From Mactromeris polynyma (taxonomy: Eukaryota; Mollusca; Bivalvia; Venerida; Mactridae): a stretch of 64,000 bases of DNA. Both the position numbers and the translations under genes were made by a program. The notes under the pieces were generated by a model that was not told the DNA's origin, ran no database searches, and saw only the letters and a program-made list of their open reading frames with translations. Below are positions 11,801 through 23,929 of this stretch, piece by piece. Location: the NCBI GenBank assembly GCA_032209605.1, contig JASFXZ010000013.1, forward strand, positions 7,153,401-7,217,400, in the 5' to 3' direction. Position 1 is the stretch's first letter, and each line of letters starts with the position of its first letter.

Positions 11801-13239
11801 ATTAAAGACGTAACGAGGGATATATCAAATATCAACTTATCTTCCCCAGTCTTTGCTTGTTCATCATGGAAATTAATTGTAAAGTATGCCACCGAGCTTA
11901 AAATCATTACGTGATTTCGTCGTAAACTAAAATCTGTAAGTTTGAGTAATTCTAATGTAATAGAAACATTGACTGTTTTGATCATTTATCATCCTCGCAA
12001 CGAACTGGTGTGATGAATTCTGAACCAACGTTTATCCGCTGAAGACTTGAGCGCTCTTTTCCTAGGGATCGTCGTCATGGAGACATCATAAGATATGTAC
12101 ACATACGGTATCAATAGTGCCAATTAAATATATACTTCAAGCGATGACCGTCTTTATCACATTGTTTTAAAACACACGCCGTCCATTTAGTGTTTCGGTA
12201 TACAAAATATTTCAAGTAAAGTGTTTTATCAGAGTGTTATTGCTATAACAGACACGAATATAATTATGAGCTGAAAAGTGATTTGAAATGCTTTATGTAA
12301 GTGTGGAATACAATAAACGAGCATGAAGGGGACAACCATGCTATCATTCATGTACGGAATCCTGTTAGAGTTATAGTAATGTCATGTAATCACCACGATG
12401 CGAAAGGTGACGTCACATCTTAATCAGAAATAACGACACTACGAGTGATGGAACTATACGACGGTTTGGAACAATTCCTTGATTCGATTTGGCATCATCT
12501 GTCAAATATGTCATAACGCATGGACAAGAATGAGGTTTATTTGTAATTGTTTCCAGGAACCTTTCCTAACGTCGTTGATTACTTGATATAATATCAAACA
12601 AACTATATGAAGTGTAAAATTACATTAACACTAAAACAACACAACAAAATACAAACACATTTATATAGTTATCATCACAGAACACAATTTAATTTACGTG
12701 ACAAACTGAAAGTGGATATGTCAATAGTAGTTCCGTTTCATTATCTTTTGAAACATAACGTCAGTACCATCGCGATTTTAACTATAAATGTATACTTTCA
12801 ACAAGCCTTTATTAAGTTGATTTCTTTAGATGAATTTTAAAAAAGATACGATTTTCAGTATAGAACTGAAATCACTTAAATAGACTGTGTGCGAATGAAA
12901 CATGTGATACATGATATATACTTCACAGCGTGGCACAGGACATCCGATGCATTATGACAAAGACTTAAATTATATTTAATTTTACCATCCGGACAAAACA
13001 TCGTCAGTAAATATACAGTAGACGACAGCAAACAGATGTTAAAACTCCATTAAGATAATTGTCCAGACACAAATTACATGTTGTGGAAAGTATAGAATCA
13101 TCCCTAGTAAATTGGTTCTATAAGTGGGTGAAATTTGCCGACGAATATTTATAACACTAATTCATGCTAATTAATGCAAACATTTATAGACAGCGACATG
13201 AAACATATTACGGAGGTTCATGAAACTATGACAAGTCAA
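8801..13239. other. Noncoding part of the left duplicate; GPCR 3' exons deleted here
   Basis: This stretch aligns with 24790-33650 of the right copy but lacks all five GPCR 3' exons. The break near 9990-10000 removes the equivalent of 26335-27567 (terminal exon). The break near 12560-12606 removes the equivalents of 30000-30615 and 30668-32970 (late TM5, TM6, TM7 and tail exons). No other gene is recognisable. Confidence 0.7.
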
Positions 13240-13254
13240 GTTATCTCACTGAAA

Positions 13255-13680
13255 GAGCTATGTCGATACAGGGAACACAAATAAGACAATGCCTCCCCAC
13301 AGAGACCCAAGGGAAACAATAACCAACAACACATTAGGGGCTTAGGAGTTGCAAGGATAAACATGTAAATGAAATAGGGGTGTTAGAAACAGTTTGGTCT
13401 ATCATAAAAAACAATTATGGAGCATTGGGGTGGATAACGAGTAGGACAGTTTTAATGGATGGAATACATTACGATACGAGCCAAGAAAGTCAGTATCCAT
13501 AGGCTGAAAGGCGGAGAAAGAACATACATATTTTATCAAGTAACGGAATTGCACATGGGAAAGGGGGTACTTAAAATACATATTAAATATAAATGCATTC
13601 ATGTATAACTTTAAAAAAGCGATTTAACAACATTGGAACTGTCAATAGAAATACTTGTTAGACAAACACCTTTAGGATGT
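13255..13680 (+). repeat. Dispersed noncoding family, near full-length copy
   Basis: It starts near GGGAACACAAATAAGACAAT, runs through CCTCCCCACAGAGACCC, and ends after CATTGGAACTGTCAATAG. It matches 33660-34085 (same site in the other duplicate), 18960-19370 and 40670-41075. Confidence 0.7.
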
Positions 13681-13789
13681 GGTGATTATAAATTGAATGG
13701 CAAATTACCAAACGTTAGGATTCATAGTAAATATATACAATATAAGAAAAACAAAACAATAGAAAGACAATAATTGAGTGCATACTTAC

Positions 13790-13868
13790 AACCAATGAGA
13801 GAGAAGTTGTGAGTAGTTACTTCAACAATAAGAATGATGTTGAAAATGTAACACACCATGCAATATAG
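13790..13868 (-). pseudogene. Remnant of GPCR TM4-TM5 exon, broken
   Basis: This is the counterpart of the intact exon at 34203-34333. The middle (minus-strand GTTACATTTTCAACATCATT) and the GTAAGT donor are kept. The acceptor and the first part of the exon, encoding GLPALFVVA, are missing. A 31-base deletion between two CATTGG copies removes IIIAPFILAL and shifts the frame. The conserved CW of extracellular loop 2 has become C-stop (TGT TGA). It cannot encode a receptor. Confidence 0.85.
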
Positions 13869-14219
13869 AAATATATACAATAATAATCCTGATATCAGTA
13901 AGAGATATAATCATACATGTGATATTACAATGTAAGTATGATGTCATGATGTCATACAAATATACATCCTCTCTGAAGAGTTATTTTTCATCTGTCTGTA
14001 TTAATATGAACTTTTTTTCTGTGACATATACACTTTTAAATATGTAGAATACAAACATTTGACTGATCAGTCTGTAATAAAATCTGTCAAAGAAAGTTGT
14101 TAATCACTCCTATGTTCCATTATTGATCATTTTTTATAAATATTGCTGATCCATTCAAACGAGCACTTATAGTTCTACCGCAATATGTGATACAGTTGTA
14201 CATTCATTCTACGTTAACT

Positions 14220-16970
14220 AGTCAAATTACAGTTTTTACCTGTCCCACGCTTATAATTTTGAAAATAAAACATTGGTAGTCGTGCTTTGTGTGTATAAAT
14301 GAGGACAGTAATGAGATGATACACGGACGCAACCTTTTTACACAATATATAAGCTCATTTTGGCCATTTTTGCCTGTCCCTCGGATAGGGGTGTATGTTG
14401 CAAGCTCTGCTGTCAAAACATTATGAACAATACCATTACGTACATTTTCTAAAATGATAGAACTAAGGTGAAGTTTGAATTTTTATCTTACTTTTACCTT
14501 GTTTGACATAATATTTTTAAAATGTGAGTGAAAGTCCTTTGTCCCGATTTCAGAGTAAGATACGTTGTGCAACTTCAGCTGAAGAAATGAAGACCAAAAG
14601 TACATTTTAGTTTTAAAATATACCTAAAACATAGTCAAATATAGATCAGAAGTTGTTTGAATGTAACCGGAATACTTTTCAGACAATGTTCAATACACCG
14701 TCTGAAATTGGAAACCCCACAAAAAAAACATAAGATACGTTTTACGGTTATGCACGAATGCAACTATATGTATCTAACAGGGCCAGCATACACGGTATTT
14801 AAATACGCCACACATGCTTCCTTTACGTCTGGCAGAAAACTATCTTCAAAAAGACAATCATTTCATGATACAGTGTGATTTCATAAAACGCAAATAAGAT
14901 ACGCTATAATAAGATACATTATGCAGATAAATTAATCGATTATACAATAAGCCGAGTACAGTCACGTATGTGCATTTACATACTTTGCTGACATCTTATG
15001 GAAACACGAGGCATGACTGCCACATGTCACAAATTCATTCAGCGGAATTCTTTGAAGAAATCTGAAGTTGTATTCCAAAAGAATGTAAGCATTAATCGAG
15101 TATTTACATATTTGCAGGTTACTATTATCGTTTATATATCAGTTATAACTAGAGCTTACATATAAAGTTTTTACTGGTATATAAGCAAATCGTGTACGCA
15201 TGGCCATTTAAAAAGTATTTTGATTATATAACGCATATTATGGAACATAACGTATTTTATGGAACATTCTCAGATCAATTCGTACGCAAGTACTTATTTT
15301 GTATAAAAGTAAACACCAAATTTAGGTTTTTTTCTGATATAAATAAACTATACAGCATTGTAAAACTATTTCTGTCTGATGAATGTCAGAAACCGCATTA
15401 ATATACGTAACGTATCTTACGTAAACCATAACGTATCTTATGAAAATGAGTTATTTCACTTAATAACCTTAAATTAGATGTAAACACACATGTGTCATAT
15501 TAATAGCAGAGTACTTGCATGTATAACTAATGTTAATTTCCATAAAACATGATGACAACACGGAGAGAAAGGCAAACTTAGTACCGAGAGAGGAAGAAGA
15601 AATCTGACACTGGCCCTGTGTTCACAAAGAATACGTTTACAGGATCAAGATCAAATACAGATTCTTTGAATAAATTGTTGTGCAGAGTTAAATATTCCAC
15701 CGTAATAAATGTGATATATAAGAACATTTTGCAAATTTCAGAAGAAATCGAATTCCAATCTCTTATTTGTTTAGAAAAAAGATAATAAATAAATAATAAG
15801 ATAAGACAGAATCATGAAATTGATCTTGATTTGATCTAGATCAGATTCAGTATACAGTATAAATGATTAATTTCTCAACAATAAGGTAAAGTTTCAAATG
15901 TTTTCACAATATCAGTAAGAAGATAATAATGTGTTTCATGAAAAGTAACACTTATTCAATTTCAATTGCATTATGAAAATGGCAAACATTTTGCTGGATC
16001 AAATTGATCCAAATCACAAAATATGTCCTCTACTTCAGCTAGCAGGAATATATTTTTTGAAAATCAACGATTAACTAGAACAACCAAATATATAGCATTG
16101 TCGGGTAGCTACCTTTGCCTTGTACAGCCATTTGTAGCATTGTCGGGTACCTACCCTCACTATGTTCAGTCATTTGTGGCATTGTCGGGTACCTACCCCC
16201 GGCATTGCACAGTCATCTATGGCATTGTCGGGTACCTACCCTCGCCCCATACAGTCATTTATGGCATTGTCCGATATCTACCCACACCTTGTACTCATTT
16301 TATTTCATAGGAATGTTATTGAACTATGGAATGTTGTTAAAGTTTATGGATTCTCATTTTAACCAGTTTTTTAGAAATTAATCATCTTATGAAGTTTTTT
16401 TAGTGACATGTACACATATATTCTGCATTGCATAAGATACGTTACGTTTGTGTGGATTTGTTCAATCAAATAAGATGGTCAAATCGTGACGTCCAAGTTT
16501 TATGATTTCTATCAAAGCATATACATTGTTGTTTGTGTCAATGATAAACACATTGCGAAAACATCTGCGTCGAAAAAAGACTTTTGTAAATTTTCGTCAA
16601 TCATATTTGTTAATTTTTTATTATTTATTGCACAAATGAAAAATATTTGATAAATTTGTTCATAAACCATTTTGATATACATTAATCTTTTCATCAACCG
16701 AAAAAAACAAGACATGTATGCAGATCTTAAATTTCACAATTAGTGTTTTCTTCTAAATAACGTATCATGAAAGTAAGTGTGTTCTTTGTCATGTTTTATG
16801 TTACAAAATCTAGGACCTGTTTGCGTCCACTGAGTTTAGATATTTTGTGTTGAAGCATGGATTAATCTGATTAAAATAATAAAACCAGTTTTCTAGATGG
16901 GTCATTTTCAACTTTTGTTATTTCTTAATTTGACAAGTTAACGTAGAATGAATGTGTACCAAATCACCTC
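14220..16970. other. Insertion specific to the left duplicate; no gene seen
   Basis: The right copy passes directly from the equivalent of about 14200 to that of about 16970 (near 34660-34710). The extra 2.7 kb carries the recurring motif ATAAGATACGTT and its reverse complement (near 14558, 14730, 14896, 15409, 15430, 16434), palindromic GATCTTGATTTGATCTAGATC near 15820, and a short 42-bp array at 16095. No transposase frame or clear terminal repeats were found. Confidence 0.5.
16095..16305 (+). repeat. 42-bp tandem repeat, five copies
   Basis: GCATTGTCGGGTACCTACCC recurs at 16095, 16137, 16179, 16222 and 16264. The spacing is 42, 42, 43 and 42 bases, followed each time by a variable piece ending in CAGTCATTTATG. 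Because 42 is a multiple of three, short frames with a 14-residue period appear in all forward frames. None has gene-like flanks. Confidence 0.8.
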
Positions 16971-17559
16971 ATCTGAAACAAAATATCAATTCCGTAGCAC
17001 TGTGTATGACCTTCGTCCGGCATTTCTCTAGGTGGTTCACTAAGTACATTTTTCACTCTCAGAAGCAACTTCAAACTTGATTCATCACACAATTAATCTA
17101 AACCGACTTTGTGTCAATCAAATAAACATGTCACTGATGTGTGTTTCAATATTTCCTGGAGGATTTTAAGCTCGAATAATGTAGAAATACAACCATGGTA
17201 ATTGCTTAATGCATATCCAAATGGTTACAGTACCATACTCTCACTATGAAGGACGCAAATGTATAACCTCTAGGGATTTCTAGCATCGATACGATAATAT
17301 ACGTTTAATGTTAATGCATAGTGCCTCAAAAGTTCAACCGATGCGAGAAAGAGCAGACAATATGCATACATATACGAACAAAAAATTCGTAAGAAGAATC
17401 CCAGATCACTTCCATTATGTATGCAAACAAATAATGCTCCTGTTGTTCGCCATCTGGGAACACAAATGCACAATACATATTGTGCGAATATAACAATTCT
17501 ATGTTATATCTAATGCAGACCCGTGTTTACAACTAAGACGACAGGAATATAATACATAC

Positions 17560-17692
17560 CCCATCCAATAGAATAGAACAGTTTGAATGGAGCCAGACTA
17601 TGATGTAGAAAGAAACCTTCAACAAACATCCAAAACACGTTAGCTAATGTTGTACATTGAGTCAGTACAGTTACTAACTTACGCAATCACTC
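17560..17692 (-). pseudogene. GPCR TM3 exon, inactivated
   Basis: This is the counterpart of the intact exon at 37588-37744, with AG acceptor and GTATGT donor still in place. Codon 2 is TGA instead of TGG. The conserved TM3 cysteine codon TGT is CGT (Arg). A 24-base in-frame deletion removes VLGVFSTQ from the cytoplasmic end of TM3. The rest (NVFWMFVEGF, then APFKLFYSIGW) is still readable. The stop and the lost disulphide cysteine make a working product impossible. Confidence 0.88.
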
Positions 17693-18385
17693 CTAAACAT
17701 ATGAAAAATACATAAAAAGCAAAGAAATATGAACACTTTAAAGTGTTTATCATCCATTGCGACGCCACTTTCTACTTTGACTCAACCAACGAGATTGAAT
17801 ACAGTTTTTAATGCATTGTACATACTCTGATATCACAACACAAGCTATTTCAATAATGTTTTTATTTTTATTCAGGTAAACATGAAACAAAATGAATGAC
17901 CTGTATCGATATGTACTTTCTGTTAATATATGATGTCCTACAAACTTGCTGAAACTGTCTAATATCAGGTACATATATTACGTTATAAAACAATAGACAA
18001 GCTATGGCATCGTAAACATCAAGTATTCATATTCATTTGAAACAGCTTGATTTCTAATGTTTACAACATGTTATTTGTTGTCCTTTGTTCTTAAACCATA
18101 CACTTAGTCTAATATCATAAGTAGACGTCAATATGTATCAGATTTTGGAAATATTTGTGGTCTTACCATGTGTACCTGTATTACTTGTAGATAGCAAGTT
18201 CTATCCTGAGCTAAAACATCATATACTATAAATAAGTCACTAAAGAGTTATTCTCTCCATCTGAAAAGTTGCCAGTCGCGGCAAAGGAACTAAGAGAAGG
18301 ACAACTGATCATCCAATATACGTATATGACTCAAATACTGGTGAAAATATCCGTAAAATAAAAACTACATGTAAATTACACTTAC

Positions 18386-18512
18386 CACATCTCTGTATGA
18401 CGTTTCACGGTTATATATCAGTGGTTCTGTGATAACTATAATGACAATAAAACGAAAGATGAAGGATGCGACCAGATGTTTGTGGATAGATATACGACTG
18501 CAGTGTAATGTT
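18386..18512 (-). pseudogene. GPCR TM2 exon of the dead copy, itself intact
   Basis: This exon matches 38506-38632 in length (127 nt), phase, AG acceptor and GTAAG donor. It reads TLHCSRISIHKHLVASFIFR and ends SYRDV. There is no stop or frameshift, but the next exon (17560-17692) is inactivated, so the exon belongs to a pseudogene. About six substitutions separate it from the live copy. The adjoining 144 bases of intron (18530-18673) are identical between copies, which is unusual. Confidence 0.85.
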
Positions 18513-18959
18513 CTGGAAAAGAAATGCACTTATAGTACAAACTTACTGACAGTGATAATAAACGACTGCTTTAGAGTGTCCATCAAGTGTCTTGACAGAG
18601 CGCAAGTTTGCAGACAGATAAACAGAGAGATAGGAAATCAAATCACATTTAATGTCAACAAAATTGCAAGAACGAAATTCAAAGCTATGTCCTGTCGCGT
18701 AGCAATTTTGCGTCATATTCTGTCCCGTAGAAGAGTATACGTGATAGGAATAATCCTACTGTAATACTATTTACGTACCTTTGTATACGGAAAAGACGAC
18801 CAAATATGTGATCATGCTTAACCATATTCCTGCAGAGTAAGTAAACATGTGTTGAATCAATGGACAGTTTTATTACCAGTTCAAGAATAGAAGGCGAACG
18901 TACTCATTAGTCAATTGTATTGTATGTAAATTGATGTTATTAAACATCGAATGTTACCT

Positions 18960-19370
18960 TCTATAGTAGAAGAGAAGTAATAAGTTGCTACAGGGAACGC
19001 CACAAACATAACACAGTGCCTCCCCACACAGACCTCCGGGAAAACAAACCATAAAACATTAGGCACTTGATGAGGTTAAAGGGTACATACGTTAGGAAAT
19101 AGAAGCGCAAGGAATGGCCTTGCAGAACAAAATGCATAAAAGAGGACAAACAGTGAAGGGGGAATTAAAAAAGATCGCAGGACAAGTCACGACAGCTGGC
19201 AACAATAGGTCGAAAATAACATGAACACTATATAAAGTGAAAGAATTACACAGGGAAAAGGGAAATATAACATACATTCAAAACACAATAAGAAATAATA
19301 ACCATACAGCGAATTACAACCTTGGAACTGTCAGCAACAATACTGGGGGTTTAAATCGGTTTAACAGCTA
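18960..19370 (+). repeat. Dispersed noncoding family, near full-length copy
   Basis: It runs from TTGCTACAGGGAACGCCACA through GTGCCTCCCCACACAGACC to CCTTGGAACTGTCAGCAACA. It is absent from the matching place in the right duplicate, so it inserted after the duplication or was lost there. Confidence 0.7.
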
Positions 19371-20379
19371 GCTTACCTCACACTTTATCGCTAAATGGTC
19401 ATTTATTTCTAACATATTGATCTAAGCACAATCCGACTAAGTCGGCAGCAAATAATCCATAAAAAACAATAACCATTATGCACCTTAAATAATGGTAATA
19501 TGTAAACAGAAATTAAATACTTAGGAAAAAAGTGACAGAAATTAAATCAATACACGGAGAAGCAAATTAACGTCATCCTCTGCTATTTAAGGAAGCTTTT
19601 AAAAATATTGTTTTGAAACTGTATCAAGATAGAAGTTGTCGTTGTCGTTAAATGACGTAATGGTGTATACAGGCATGCAATGACGTCAAAATAGAAACGG
19701 ACGCTGGTAGGAAGAAGGTGAAAAGGAAGGGTTAATTTGGTACGGGGAAACACCAAAATTTGGAACCGAGGTGGTGTAAAGACAATTATCTATCGGAATA
19801 GGAAAGTAGAGTATTGTCAGCTGACAGTCAAAAACAATCGTGAAGAATTACAAGGGACAAGAAGGAAGGAAGGGACGGAACGGAACGGACGGAAGTTACC
19901 ATTCGACAAACTAAGACAGCAAGTGGCCATGGCCTAAATGTGGGAAACAAGAATATTACATCAAGTCTGAAAACTGAATATATGGCAAAAGGGAACTTAA
20001 AATACATCCAAAACATACGTAGGAATAATAACCACATTACTAAAACACCCTTGTATGTCAATTGAATATTTAATTTGAAAAGTCAAAGATCCAGGAAATA
20101 AATAATGTCAAACATACAAGAACAAAACAGAATATATTGCTCTTGACTCCATGATAATTTTGTATTTCAGGATAACGCAAAATTGATGAAGAACTGACAG
20201 AGAACCATAACAAATAACCTATTCTTAAAACCTTAACAACACAAGAGCTCCTTAAACTTTGACAAACTGTTGTATTTGCCTTAGTATTATATCACATAAC
20301 AAATCATCGAAATTATCAAGTTTATACAGTACACAAGCCTAATGATCCGTGTTTGCATCGTAAAATCTTGAAAGTGAAA
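19371..20379. other. No gene recognised; diverged copy of the dispersed family at about 19910-20060
   Basis: The piece around 19980-20050 (GGCAAAAGGGAACTTAAAAT, then AATAATAACCACATT) matches the right part of the dispersed family. Otherwise nothing coding is supported. Confidence 0.5.
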
Positions 20380-21109
20380 AGTCGAGAAGCAGGGAGTATG
20401 CGACGAGAAGACTAAAATCAATCGCATATTTCAGTATGTGTTTCACTATCTATTAACAATTACCAGTACGCTTGTTGGATATAGACTCTGCTCACCAATG
20501 TGATAAAATGACATCAAATTAATGCAATTTGTCTCGAGTACATATCGTTAGTATGTATGTCTTTATAAGTATCAATCTACTTGTGCGGCTGTCATCACCA
20601 GAACCCATTGATGTCATTTTGTAGTCTACTCGTACAATCCAAAATGTCGTTATTACGTCCAGATCTGCTAAATTAGATTAATATGATTTAAACACATTTC
20701 AAAATCTTGAAATCAAAATATTCCTTCTTACATTTCGGCCTATACATCAGATCAATGTAGCCGAAATCAATGTTCTTTTATCAAAAACATTTTTTCCTGA
20801 ATACAGACGATAAAATATTGTTAATTTGTTAAGCATATTTCTGACACTTCGTCGTTATTTATACAAACAACACCCTTCCGATTGCCAAAACTGGAGTTTG
20901 AGGCAATGATTTGAACAATAATAATAATTCGACTGGAAAGATCTAAACAGTGGGTGATGCAGATATGACAGTTCTTAGAGTTAATCAAACATTTTTGTCA
21001 AATGGTTTTAATAAGTAACCCTTTGTGGTACTAAACATTTGAATTATTAGACAAAAAATCAAATTTTAATTTTGATAAGTGCAAAGATAATTTCTGTGCA
21101 TGTATCTGC

Positions 21110-21462
21110 ATTGTATGTATTGTATTGTATGTATTGTATTGTATTGTATTGTATTGTATTGTATTGTATTGTATTGTATGTATTGTATTGTATTGTATGT
21201 ATTGCATTGTATGTATTGTATTGTATGTATTGTATTGTATGTATTGTATTGTATGTATTTTATTGTATGTATTGCATTGTATGTATTGTATTGTATTGTA
21301 TTGTATTGTATTGTATTGTATTGTATTGTATGTATTGTATTGTATTGTATTGTATTGTATTGTATTGTATTGTATGTATTGTATTGTATTGTATGTATTG
21401 TATGTATTGTATTGTATTGTATGTATTGTATTGTATTGTATTGTATGTATTGAATTGTATGT
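21110..21462 (+). repeat. (TATTG)n microsatellite with TATGTATTG interruptions
   Basis: About 350 bases of nearly pure TATTG pentamer are punctuated by TGTATGTATTG variants. The open frames of 117-147 codons on both strands arise because the pentamer repeat lacks stops in those frames. It sits exactly where the left segmental duplicate ends. Confidence 0.95.
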
Positions 21463-21671
21463 ACAGCCGAGGTATTTGTATTCACTTTATCATAGTTTTG
21501 CTTTGACATGTCTTGTTTGAAATATTGATTTACTTCACAATGTTGATCATTCTGTCATGACGTCATGTATGCATGTACCTACCTCAGACAGCCGAATTTG
21601 TCTGCATTTGGAAAGGCGACGAAATTGTCTTTACAGACCTTTACGAAATAAAGCACAATCTTCACGGCTTA

Positions 21672-22080
21672 CGTAGTTCTACCCCTGGTCTATATCCACG
21701 TAGTTCTACCCCTGGTCTATCTCCACGTAGTTCTACCCCTGGTCTATATCCACGTAGTTCTACCCCTGGTCTATCTCCACGTAGTTCTACCCCTGGTCTA
21801 TATCCACGTAGTTCTACCCCTGGTCTATATCCACGTAGTTCTACCCCTGGTCTATATCCACGTAGTTCTACCCCTGGTCTATATCCACGTAGTTCTACCC
21901 CTGGTCTATATCCACGTAGTTCTACCCCTGGTCTATATCCACGTAGTTCTACCCCTGGTCTATATCCACGTAGTTCTACCTCTGGTCTATATCCACGTAG
22001 TTCTACCCCTGGTCTATATCCACGTAGTTCTACCCCTGGTCTATATCCACGTAGTTCTACCCCTGGTCTATATCCACGTA
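21672..22080 (+). repeat. 27-bp minisatellite, 15 copies
   Basis: Unit CGTAGTTCTACCCCTGGTCT plus ATATCCA is repeated 15 times almost perfectly. Two early copies read CTATCTCCA in place of CTATATCCA, and one carries CCTCT for CCCCT. In one frame it encodes SSTPGLYPR repeats within an open frame 21573-22094 that begins with 33 non-repeat residues. The near-identity of copies points to recent amplification. I see no signal peptide, splice sites or upstream gene structure, so a minisatellite is the better call. Confidence 0.9.
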
Positions 22081-23150
22081 TAACGTACTCTTAAATTGTT
22101 CTTTCGTGTTTTTAAACACACCCATAATCATTATGGCGACTGACGAGTGCTCAAGAATGTAGTCTGTATCTATTAGTGTAAAATATCACATTTTCAATGC
22201 AAGGGTACTACCTGATGCTATACTTTTTATTTCTAAATTAGAATTTGTCTTATTCTTAGTGGACATTTGAATATACTAGACTGCAGCACATAACTGATAT
22301 ACTTGTAAAAACACTCCAACACAACAGCATGGAAGATTTTCCCGCAGTCTCTCTTGTGAAAAACTATAAAGATGACAGAGTAAGGAGACGGCATATTCCG
22401 CGTTGCATTCCATCCATTCAACATTTTCTTCATTTGTTGTACACCTAAATTCTCCATGGTTGTTATTGATTGTCGGCCAGACCGTATCATGCTCCCCAAT
22501 TCCCATGCATGATTACCATTGCACCTCCTTAGCCCCCAATGATTACCAGGTTGTTTCCCTCGGGTCATTAAACCACAAGTTTATGTGATTTCACTATTTG
22601 TTTTCTTTATTATGAAAGGAAGTTTGCCTAATAATTTGTTTACGTTGTGTATGTTTTAGAATTTCAAAAGAGTGATATATAAGACGCCTGCACAAACACC
22701 GTATAAGAAATAGACGACCGTACGCAGGAACCATACTGACACCTAGGTACAAACATAACCGTCTAGAGTGATGCACAAAGCACGTAGAAGATGTAGAGAT
22801 CAAGTGTTAACACCAGTATCGGTTTTTTATTGAGGCGTCATATGGCGCGAGGTAAATTTCCACAATTACTTGCAGATAAACAAAATAGGACTAATGGAAT
22901 GGCCTACACTTCCTGCAGACTTGAGTCCTATGTATTAAAGTAAATATGTTCTCAAATTTGGTTTGGATCGTTCTTTTTTCGATACATGTATGCCCCTTTA
23001 TATCTCGGGTATACTTCCTTCGCGGTAGACTGTAGATAGGACATATATACATGTAAGTCCTGATTGTCGGATGTAAATATTTGTTCCTACTAGTAATGTT
23101 TGAAATTGGGTTTAAGGTCACATCAATAGTGTCATTTAGTGACTGTGTCA
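22081..23150. other. No gene recognised; short minus-strand piece of the dispersed family near 22495-22590
   Basis: The CACCTCCTTAGCCCCCAATG ... GTTTCCCTCGGGTC stretch is the reverse complement of the dispersed family's left part. The remainder has no supported feature. Confidence 0.5.
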
Positions 23151-23154
23151 GCTA

Positions 23155-23375
23155 TAAGTTTGGAGGAAGACGCCCATGCGTCCCTACTGGCATTATTTTT
23201 GGCATAGGCGGGCGCCTTGGTAGAACGGAACCATCGACCCTCCGTAAGTCAGCTGAATACCTTCCTCACAGACACATTCTACATCCCTAGAGGGATTCGA
23301 ACCCGCAGCAGTGAGTGGGCATGTGATTCGAATTCAGCTGTCATAACCACTCGAGCATATGAATGCCACCTCCTA
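23155..23375 (-). mobile_element. tRNA-derived SINE
   Basis: On the minus strand ATGCTCGAGTGGTT (complement of about 23345-23358) fits a pol III A box. GCGGGTTCGAATCCC (about 23291-23305) fits a B box with a pairing T stem. The GC-richer body that follows runs to about 23155. The layout is that of a tRNA(Ser/Leu)-like SINE head. It lies between the two segmental duplicates. Confidence 0.6.
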
Positions 23376-23929
23376 CCAGTATAATAACACCCTTAAGTGT
23401 CATCTCTCACTCTCATAATACTAAGGTTTAGGTTTCGTAGAAGATTTTTTTTAATGTATTCTGTCCTAGTAAACGATGCATCGCTGGTCCTAGTGGTATG
23501 AAAGACTATGTTAGATCTCTTTTTAACCGTTCTTCTTCATCACATTACACTCAATGCATTGTTGTTAACTGTGTTATGCCCTGAATCATATATATGTAAA
23601 CAGTTCATTCTTTAATTCTGCTTTATAATCACTTAAATAACGTTAAAATGTGTCGTCTTTTTCCGATCTTTAATATTTGGATACGGCTTTCATACTCACC
23701 CATATTGTATTTGTAGACCAGTATAAGATGCTGCATGACTTGGCTTTCGGTTAAATAGTAGAACAAGGTTATAAGTCGGTGATAGTATTATCCGGTTATT
23801 AGCACGCATAGTAATAACACAGCCTCCATGATATCAATATCAAACCATAGTCTTCTCCTGGTCAATTTATGTGTATTTGTTGCAATGACCTCCTAGCGGT
23901 TAAGTAAGAGGTCAGCTAGATGTTAAATC

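Larger units (their letters stand above)
7860..21110. repeat. Left copy of a tandem segmental duplication
   Basis: Long stretches match 23520-40420 in the same order and orientation. Examples are 8101-8280 with 23690-23870, 11500-12540 with 28920-29990, 13040-14200 with 33440-34660, 16970-17480 with 34710-35200, 17520-18780 with 37545-38940, and 20380-20640 with 39600-39900. The copies differ by substitutions plus large indels. This copy lacks sequence equivalent to 26335-27567, about 30000-30615, 30668-32970 and much of 35216-37545. It has extra sequence at about 14220-16970 and 18900-20070. It carries the dead GPCR exons. Confidence 0.85.

Noticed and set aside
21066..21520. Frames of 117-147 codons (IVLYC and NTIQY repeats)
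   Set aside because: Translation of the (TATTG)n microsatellite on both strands.
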